Source: Candidatus Hydrogenedentota bacterium (GTDB lineage: Bacteria; Hydrogenedentota; Hydrogenedentia; Hydrogenedentales; SCBR16-9). Taken from it: a stretch of 9,349 nucleotides of DNA. The position numbers and the translations under genes are program-made. Shown here in pieces: positions 1-5,260 of this stretch. How positions within the stretch are numbered: the stretch's first letter is position 1; every line of letters starts with the position of its first letter. Under the pieces are notes generated by a model, which saw only the letters and a list, made by a program, of their open reading frames with translations, had not been told where the DNA came from and searched no databases. The stretch is from assembly GCA_007116095.1 (NCBI GenBank), contig SKJD01000024.1, positions 1 through 9,349 of the forward strand, in the 5' to 3' direction.

Positions 1-1143
1 GATATGCTCCGAGGCGGCATTGATGTCGCCGGCGGACATGTAGTCGTTGGTGAGCAGCGCCGCGCTCTGCTGGCTAAAGCCGCTGCTCCAGCGATTCCAG
101 GGCAAAAAACGGCTGATGTGCATGGGCAAAGTACGCAGGAACTCGACGCAGCGGAAGAGGGCGCCGTGCAGCCCCTTGATACGCAGGGCGACCTCATGCC
201 CGAGCGAGTAGGTCCAGATATAGTTTTCCGCGAGCAAACGATTTTGCAGGCTTTTTATACAGGCCACCCCGACCCGTGCTTCCGCCGCGCTGATTTTCTC
301 CTCGATAGCGTCGAGATGGGTCTCGGTTTTTTCTGCAAGCGCGCAGAGTTCATCGATCATTTTATGGAGCAGACCGGTGGCGTTGGAACGTTTAATGCGC
401 TTGATACGTTCCTGGTCCAGCTTGTGGGTAAGAAAGTCTTCCAGCTCCGGGAAGTCGATCTCGTCATTCCCCGGACTTTCCCCGGCCAGCTTGCGGTCAA
501 AACTGCGCAGCGCCTGTACCCGGAAATATTGCGAATCTGGCACGGTGAAGCCGGCCTCGCGCAAGGCGCGGAGCCAGTCTTCCCGGATAGCGGCGCTGAC
601 TTCGGCGCGGGGCGAAGCTTTGGTGTTGATGCAAGCCAGGCTGATGGACCCCAGCAACGGGCGCAACAGCGACCAGGAGGCTTCGTTAAGGTATTTCTCC
701 CCCGTGGCGCAGATCAGCACCAGGTCACACTGGGCCAGGATACGTTCGGCGACCACCCGGTGCTCGGTGACAATGGAGTCCGTGTCGGGCGTGTCGATAA
801 GCACAAGATGCTCCAGCGCCGAGCGCGACACTTTCTTGCCTTCCAGGAAGTCCAGCTTCATCCCGGCGGGATGGTAGATGGTGGGGGTTTGCGTGCAAGG
901 GCGCATATCGGAGGTTTGCGCAATTTCATCCCCGGCCAGGGCATTGAGCAGTGTGGACTTCCCCACGCCCGTCCCCCCGACAATACCGACGATCAGCGCG
1001 TCTTCCAGGCGGTCTTCCCGCTGCCGAAGCTCGGCTATCTGTTCCCGAAGTCGGGGCAGATGCTCCTTGAGACCCAGCCAGGAGCCGTCGTATTCCGTAA
1101 ACTTTTTGAAGGCATGGAGTATGGCGGCAATGCTCAGTGTCAC
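1..1143 (-). CDS. Second dynamin-like P-loop GTPase of a tandem pair, 3' end outside window
   Basis: This frame is open for 381 codons and runs off the left edge, so the protein is incomplete at its C-terminus. It opens with GTG at 1143-1141, overlapping the TGA of the upstream GTPase gene (GTGA), which is why I chose this start; no ATG or better ribosome binding site lies nearby. Visible features are a Walker A/G1 loop GGTGVGKST (residues 56-64, K62), candidate G2 threonines at 84-88, and a G3-like LIDTPDTDS (about 115-123) in which Asp replaces the usual Gly of DxxG. A G4-like NTKAS (173-177) lacks the canonical Asp. After residue 240 come helical, charged segments that could form a dynamin-type stalk, and a basic/aromatic FLPWNRW patch (346-352). 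A nucleotide-driven membrane or scaffold role is inferred from family resemblance. GTP hydrolysis is likely; the cellular job is unknown. Confidence 0.85.
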   Translation of the reverse strand, partial: MTLSIAAILHAFKKFTEYDGSWLGLKEHLPRLREQIAELRQREDRLEDALIVGIVGGTGVGKSTLLNALAGDEIAQTSDMRPCTQTPTIYHPAGMKLDFLEGKKVSRSALEHLVLIDTPDTDSIVTEHRVVAERILAQCDLVLICATGEKYLNEASWSLLRPLLGSISLACINTKASPRAEVSAAIREDWLRALREAGFTVPDSQYFRVQALRSFDRKLAGESPGNDEIDFPELEDFLTHKLDQERIKRIKRSNATGLLHKMIDELCALAEKTETHLDAIEEKISAAEARVGVACIKSLQNRLLAENYIWTYSLGHEVALRIKGLHGALFRCVEFLRTLPMHISRFLPWNRWSSGFSQQSAALLTNDYMSAGDINAASEHI

Positions 1144-2876
1144 AGTACGACGCCCTTTCTTATTTCCGCCAGGTCTTCGCTTTGCATCAGTTGTTCCAGC
1201 GCGCGAAGCTCCTGGAACATGGGCTGCGCCAAATGCTCTTCCAGGGCATCCCTGAAATGGGCGCGTTGCTCGACGAGCCACGGCTCCATAATCGACAACC
1301 ACCACTCACTCAAATCCGAGCGGAGCAGGGCGTTATACAGCGGGGCGCTGACATAGCTTATGGACGCCATCAATTCCGCCGTGCCGAAACCGCCGGTCAC
1401 CGTGCCCAACAACAGGATGGCGCTTGTGGGTCCATAGATAAAGAAATTGTCCAGCCCCATGATGACCTTCCGCTGGCCGGGGTGCTCCTGCCACCAGGCC
1501 TCCAGCTTCTCCCACATGGCCTCCCGGAAGAGCGTACTCTCTTCGGTGTTGCCCAAGGCCTGTTGCAAAACCTTTTCTATGGCCGCATCCTGCTCCGGAA
1601 GCTGCGCGGGCATGGCGCCGTCCAGGGGCGCGGACAATTGCTTGCGGATATCAACACAGGACTCCAGAAAGCGGTGTGTCTGCGCCAGGAGACGGCTGCG
1701 GTTCATTGCATAAATCTTCTCCTCGGGGCTAAGTTCCTCGCTCTCCTGACCGGCGCGCTTCAAGAGTTTGCCGGAGATTTGCTTGCCGGTATGAAGAATT
1801 TGCGCACCGGCCAAGCCCAGCATACGGGTCATGCGCCACCGCTTCTGCTTGATAAACTCATGCAGCAGAACACCCACTTTCTCGCCGGGCGTCGGGCTGT
1901 AAGCGTCCACGACCTGATCAATCCGCCGTGTCGCCTGCTGGAGCGTGCCGTGCAGGTCCAGGCCCAGTTGCTCCGTGCGTTCGATGAAAGGCTGCATATC
2001 ACGCTGCATGGCGTCGAGCGTCTTGTGATAGACCTGCTCCTTCACCTGGGGTATGTCGATGTCTTGCAGGTACTGCTTCAAATCTTGTGAAACACTGAGT
2101 CCCGGAATCGCGCCCGCGGGGTGATCGTCAATATCCTCGTCGTAGGGCAGCACAAAACATGGCGGGTCCGCCAGGCCGACTTCCGCGCAGAAATCGCGAA
2201 GCTGCTCGCGGGCGGCGGCGAAGTCATCCCGCTTGCGGGCCTTGTTCATCAGCGGGAAGATGATGCGCCCGCCAGAGAGGGCCTCTTTGTAAAAGGAAAT
2301 CACCTTCTCGTCCTTGTACTTTTCCTGCGTCAACACCGCAATCACCACGTCGCCCGCCGCACGTATGTCCTCAGCAACTTCCCAGTTGTCTTTCTCGATC
2401 GAGTCGATGTCGGGCGTGTCCAGATAGAGGTGGTTCTCGGAGAGTTCCTCCACCACCTGCACGAAGAAATGGTCCCGGGCCACGCTGCTGTCGAGGACGT
2501 CTTCGATACGCTCGACGGGACGGGGTTGGTATTTGGAGATCAGGTAGCCGGACATGCAATCTTCCAGCCGGGACGGCGGGCAGGCCAACAGCGGATGTGA
2601 AGTGGCCGCCGCGGTATAGCGCACCGGACTTACCGACGCCCCGACAAGACGGTTGATGATCGTGGATTTGCCGGTGTTGGTGCCGCCGGTGATCGAGACA
2701 ATTAAACAGCCGCCGTTGCGCAGATGCGGCAGCAACTTGAAGCGCAATAAATCCCGCCAGTCTTCACCGTTGGGAAAAAGGTATTGGTACACCTTCGGGT
2801 GCGCTCCCACAGCGCATTCCCAACGCTCCAGCGCGGTTTGCAAGGATTCCAGGCTGCGATCCAGGCGTTGTGTCAT
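1140..2876 (-). CDS. First dynamin-like P-loop GTPase of a tandem pair
   Basis: This 578-residue protein has its GTPase domain near the N-terminus. The Walker A/G1 loop is GGTNTGKST (residues 64-72, K70), candidate G2 threonines are at 88 and 92, the G3-like motif is LDTPDIDS (152-159), and NKARK (211-215) sits at the G4 position without the usual Asp. From about 280 to 470 it is mostly charged and probably helical. A hydrophobic, Gly-rich stretch at about 478-515 could be a membrane-inserting paddle or transmembrane hairpin, followed by an amphipathic C-terminal helix region. This layout resembles bacterial dynamin-like proteins, which often occur as adjacent pairs. The ATG overlaps the ispE stop codon (ATGA), and the TGA overlaps the GTG of the next GTPase, so all three should be translationally coupled. 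The GTPase assignment is firm; membrane remodelling is an inference. A ribosome-assembly or Era/EngA-type GTPase is less likely because the motifs and length do not fit. Confidence 0.88.
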   Translation of the reverse strand: MTQRLDRSLESLQTALERWECAVGAHPKVYQYLFPNGEDWRDLLRFKLLPHLRNGGCLIVSITGGTNTGKSTIINRLVGASVSPVRYTAAATSHPLLACPPSRLEDCMSGYLISKYQPRPVERIEDVLDSSVARDHFFVQVVEELSENHLYLDTPDIDSIEKDNWEVAEDIRAAGDVVIAVLTQEKYKDEKVISFYKEALSGGRIIFPLMNKARKRDDFAAAREQLRDFCAEVGLADPPCFVLPYDEDIDDHPAGAIPGLSVSQDLKQYLQDIDIPQVKEQVYHKTLDAMQRDMQPFIERTEQLGLDLHGTLQQATRRIDQVVDAYSPTPGEKVGVLLHEFIKQKRWRMTRMLGLAGAQILHTGKQISGKLLKRAGQESEELSPEEKIYAMNRSRLLAQTHRFLESCVDIRKQLSAPLDGAMPAQLPEQDAAIEKVLQQALGNTEESTLFREAMWEKLEAWWQEHPGQRKVIMGLDNFFIYGPTSAILLLGTVTGGFGTAELMASISYVSAPLYNALLRSDLSEWWLSIMEPWLVEQRAHFRDALEEHLAQPMFQELRALEQLMQSEDLAEIRKGVVL

Positions 2877-3793
2877 TCCCGCGTCTCCCCTTGCGCGCCG
2901 GCATGCGATGCGGCGACTTCCTCCTCAAGCCCACAAGGGGCAAATGCGGCGACGTTGACACGATGGCCAGCCGACAGCTTCGCGGCAATCGCGTTGGCCG
3001 ACGCGGCGTCCGTGCACACCCCGAAGATCGTCGGCCCGCTTCCACTCATGGCCGCCGCTAGACAACCAGCGGAAAGAAGCGACGCCTTGATTTCCGCTAA
3101 TTCCGGATGCCATGCAAAAGCCGCCGACTCCATACGATTAAAAACGAAGGCCGACCAGAATTCCTTATCAAAGGCGCGTAGCGCTGCCCGAAATGCAGCA
3201 GTGCGCCCGGCAAAGCGTGGTTCGGTGTTGCGTGTGAGCTGCGGACTGGCGTACAAATCACCGGCGCCAATTTGTAAGGGCGGATGCACAAGCACCGTCC
3301 AGCAGGTTGGCGGCGTTCCCGGACAGGCTTCCAACCGATCCCCCCGTCCCGTGGCCAGCATCGTGCCGCCCACCAGACAGAAAGGCACATCCGAGCCAAG
3401 CTGCCCCGCCAGAGGCAAAAGCCGCGCCAGGGGCCAGTTCAAACCCCAAAGCCGGTTCAAGAGGTGCAGCGCCGCCGCGGCATTGCCCGATCCCCCCGCC
3501 AGTCCGGCGGCAATGGGTATCCGCTTATGTAGCCGTAGCCGCGCTCCCTGATCACACCCGGAAGCCGCCTGCAACAGCTTCGCCGCCCGCAATACCAGGT
3601 TGCGCCCATCCACCGGGAGACCCGGCGCGTTGCATTCCAACGTAATATCGCCAGCATGCGGCGTGGCTTCGAGCGTGTCATACAACGCCACCGACTGAAA
3701 GACGGTTTCAATATTCGTAAACCCGTCCCGACGCCGCTCCAGGACATCCAGATACAGGTTGATTTTCGCATTCGAGTGGACTATCAGGGACAT
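2873..3793 (-). CDS. ispE: 4-diphosphocytidyl-2-C-methyl-D-erythritol kinase
   Basis: IspE uses ATP to phosphorylate CDP-methylerythritol on its 2-hydroxyl, the fourth step of the MEP pathway to isopentenyl and dimethylallyl diphosphate, in the cytoplasm. The 306-residue length is normal to slightly long for the family. GHMP-kinase signatures are present: AKINLYL (9-15) with catalytic K10, the ATP-binding loop IPIAAGLAGGSGNAAAA (92-108), GSDVPF (133-138) with catalytic D135, and the C-terminal loop MSGSGPTIFG (249-258). K10 falls at the same residue number as in the E. coli enzyme, which supports the chosen ATG; the ribosome binding site is weak. The substrate loop reads DGFT (23-26) where the family has DGYH, so the usual Tyr and the cytosine-contacting His are Phe and Thr. 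A 118-base gap with an inverted repeat lies upstream. The stop overlaps the next gene by four bases, so ispE is probably first in a three-gene transcript. Confidence 0.95.
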   Translation of the reverse strand: MSLIVHSNAKINLYLDVLERRRDGFTNIETVFQSVALYDTLEATPHAGDITLECNAPGLPVDGRNLVLRAAKLLQAASGCDQGARLRLHKRIPIAAGLAGGSGNAAAALHLLNRLWGLNWPLARLLPLAGQLGSDVPFCLVGGTMLATGRGDRLEACPGTPPTCWTVLVHPPLQIGAGDLYASPQLTRNTEPRFAGRTAAFRAALRAFDKEFWSAFVFNRMESAAFAWHPELAEIKASLLSAGCLAAAMSGSGPTIFGVCTDAASANAIAAKLSAGHRVNVAAFAPCGLEEEVAASHAGAQGETRE

Positions 3794-3833
3794 AAGGCTT
3801 TCTGGTTGGGTTGTAAGTTGTTTGGTGCAGTTC

Positions 3834-3866
3834 TAATCTTACTGCTCAATTACGCCTGTAAGATTA
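3834..3866. repeat. Perfect 9-base inverted repeat upstream of ispE
   Basis: TAATCTTAC (3834-3842) and GTAAGATTA (3858-3866) are exact reverse complements separated by 15 bases. The pair lies in the only gap between the deacetylase stop and the ispE start, ending about 40 bases before the ispE ATG. As RNA it would form an AU-rich stem with no following U-run, so it is a poor rho-independent terminator. A protein-binding operator or an mRNA leader hairpin for the ispE-GTPase operon is possible, but the sequence cannot tell these apart. Confidence 0.4.
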
Positions 3867-3911
3867 CCAGCCTCTTTAGCAACTGCGACGCGGTTGATCT
3901 GTCAAAATTTT

Positions 3912-4814
3912 TCACTCGCTGGGGTAGCGCATACGGGCTGTGGGGTCGTCGACCGGGGCGTTGGGGTCGATATAGGCGGCGAGGTCGCGCATGGCGATGA
4001 CGTGAAAGTCGTTTTCGTGGAGGTACTGCATGTATTGCGCGAACATTTCCGGTGGGGTGTGCACCCAGGGATGGGCGATATCCGGCACGCCGTGGAATTG
4101 CAAAACGACCACTTCCCCGTCTTTCGCCTGGTCCACCAGTGCGATGAAATGCTCCAGGGTCCAGTCCGGGTAGGCGTCGCCACTGGTCGGCAAGAGCAGC
4201 GGATCGTAGCGGCCCTCGGCCAGCAGCGGGCCAAAATGCACCTCGCCATAAGGCTTTTCGGGCTGCATGCCCCGGCGCGCAAAGACATAGCCCGCCTCCC
4301 GTAACACTGCCAGCGCTTCCGGACCAAAGGCGTTGCCCGGCCAACCGAATGTAACCGGTCGGGGCACACCGACGGCAGCCAGAGCCTCTTCCACCTGCGT
4401 CAGCTCCGCGGCAAGCGCCTCGGCGCTTTCGGGTGTATGGAACGGCTGGTGGGTCCAGGTGTGGTTCCCGATTTCGAAGCCCATGGCGTGGATTTCCGCC
4501 ACATCGTCCCAGCTCAGGAAATGCTCCGCATTCTCCATCCAACAGGCGGTAATGTAGAAGGTCGCGTTAAACCCGAGCTGGTGCAGAAGTGGCGCTACGT
4601 AATCCCGGTGCGACTGTACCGCATCGTCAAAAGTCAGCACCACTGTCCGGTCCGGGATGGGCCTTACAGTAGCTTGCTTTGTTTCCTGCGCATTGGCTGG
4701 CATAGGCTTCACTCCGGGCATTTCCATCATCGCCTGCCCCTGGCATCCCGTCGCTGACACGATTAATCCGGCACACAGCAATATGCCGAACAGGCAACGA
4801 CGAAATGGTTTCAT
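3912..4814 (-). CDS. Polysaccharide deacetylase (NodB-fold) family probable lipoprotein
   Basis: This 300-residue secreted enzyme begins with a basic and hydrophobic signal sequence (residues 1-23) ending at ATGC, with C24 a probable lipidation site; the -3 Ala makes the lipobox slightly atypical. The mature part has a short Pro/Met-rich linker and then the NodB domain. TFDD (61-64) supplies the catalytic base and metal Asp (D63, D64), and NHTWTH (117-122) gives the metal-binding His pair (H118, H122). FGWPGN (156-161) stands where many relatives have RxPY or FAYP, and QFHG (239-242) supplies the late catalytic His H241. Such enzymes remove N- or O-acetyl groups from cell wall or exopolysaccharide sugars through a divalent metal. 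The exact substrate cannot be told. A good ribosome binding site, GAGGAG, lies eight bases before the ATG. A tiny hydrophobic gene lies 80 bases upstream with no visible terminator between, so the two may be co-transcribed. Confidence 0.9.
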   Translation of the reverse strand: MKPFRRCLFGILLCAGLIVSATGCQGQAMMEMPGVKPMPANAQETKQATVRPIPDRTVVLTFDDAVQSHRDYVAPLLHQLGFNATFYITACWMENAEHFLSWDDVAEIHAMGFEIGNHTWTHQPFHTPESAEALAAELTQVEEALAAVGVPRPVTFGWPGNAFGPEALAVLREAGYVFARRGMQPEKPYGEVHFGPLLAEGRYDPLLLPTSGDAYPDWTLEHFIALVDQAKDGEVVVLQFHGVPDIAHPWVHTPPEMFAQYMQYLHENDFHVIAMRDLAAYIDPNAPVDDPTARMRYPSE

Positions 4815-4894
4815 GGGACTGACTCCTCACCTGGGTCTATGCAAGGGCAATGGCCGCATTTTCCCCGAGACTGTATTGCTCCAATGAAAGGCAA

Positions 4895-5005
4895 TCAATA
4901 GGTCGGGAAAAAAAGTTCAAAGAAGAACAGGTAGGCAATGGTCACGGCGCTGATCATAAAACGGATGGGTGACAGCAACAGATCGAGTATAAAATTTCCG
5001 GTCAT
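4895..5005 (-). CDS. Small hydrophobic membrane protein, 36 residues
   Basis: A 36-codon frame runs from ATG (5005-5003) to TGA (4897-4895). Eleven bases before the ATG lies AAGGGGAG (5017-5024), as strong as any ribosome binding site in the window and at the same spacing as that of secDF. The peptide starts MTGNFILDLLLSPIRFM and continues into a hydrophobic, Phe-rich run (about residues 17-33) ending FFPTY. It looks like one transmembrane helix with a single Arg and two acidic residues. I recognise no family. It sits after the secDF terminator and before the deacetylase gene, so it is more likely part of the deacetylase transcript than a leftover of secDF. A leader peptide is possible, but no regulatory codon run is seen. 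The case rests on the binding site and composition; conservation has not been examined. Confidence 0.6.
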   Translation of the reverse strand: MTGNFILDLLLSPIRFMISAVTIAYLFFFELFFPTY

Positions 5006-5162
5006 GAGTATTTACGCTCCCCTTCAAATAAAAATTGAATCTATCGTGTGATACAGGTGTTTTCGCGCACTGAGTGTACCCCATTCGCCGCCTGCAATGC
5101 CACTTGCCCAAGGCTTTCTTGAGCGTGTCCACACCCCTGCCACACAGCCCCGGCGGCAAGCA
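5006..5162. other. Gene-free spacer carrying the 5' region of the small-protein/deacetylase unit
   Basis: This stretch, between the secDF terminator and the 36-codon gene, must hold the promoter if the middle block is a separate transcript. On the minus strand I see TACACT, a fair -10 match, but no convincing -35 hexamer at 16-18 bases from it, so I do not call a promoter. A 65-codon minus-strand frame crosses it but begins with TTG and lacks a usable ribosome binding site. Confidence 0.4.
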
Positions 5163-5202
5163 CGAAAACGCCCCGGCAGCGTGTTTTCAAAGCTGCCAGG
5201 GC
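5163..5202 (-). terminator. Rho-independent terminator of the tgt-yajC-secDF operon
   Basis: Read on the minus strand, GCCCTGGCAGC (5202-5192) pairs with GCTGCCGGGGC (5180-5170). This gives an 11-pair GC-rich stem with one T-G wobble and an 11-base loop. It is followed directly by GTTTTCG, a short T-run. It lies about 60 bases after the secDF stop and points the right way. The T-run is short, so termination may be incomplete. Confidence 0.75.
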
Positions 5203-5260
5203 GAAGTAGATATAGTCAGTATTGGCGGTGTCGGGCAATGTCCCTCAAAGCGAGGTATTT

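Noticed and set aside
4..1356. A 450-codon plus-strand open frame opposite the second GTPase
   Set aside because: It runs antisense to a frame with clear P-loop and G3 motifs, overlaps the end of the first GTPase, and its product has no recognisable domain; it is a shadow of a GC-rich coding strand.
1137..2090. A 317-codon plus-strand open frame opposite the first GTPase
   Set aside because: It is antisense to a well-supported gene, has no recognisable motif, and its composition (many Gln, His, Leu, Arg) is typical of antisense frames.
3871..3905. A perfect TTGACA (-35) on the minus strand upstream of ispE
   Set aside because: At the 16-19 base spacings the candidate -10 hexamers (TTGCTA, TGCTAA) match the consensus poorly, and the -35 match arises at the end of an AT-run; a promoter cannot be claimed.
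5041..5238. A 65-codon minus-strand frame after secDF
   Set aside because: It starts with TTG, has no well-spaced ribosome binding site, and contains the whole terminator hairpin of the secDF operon.
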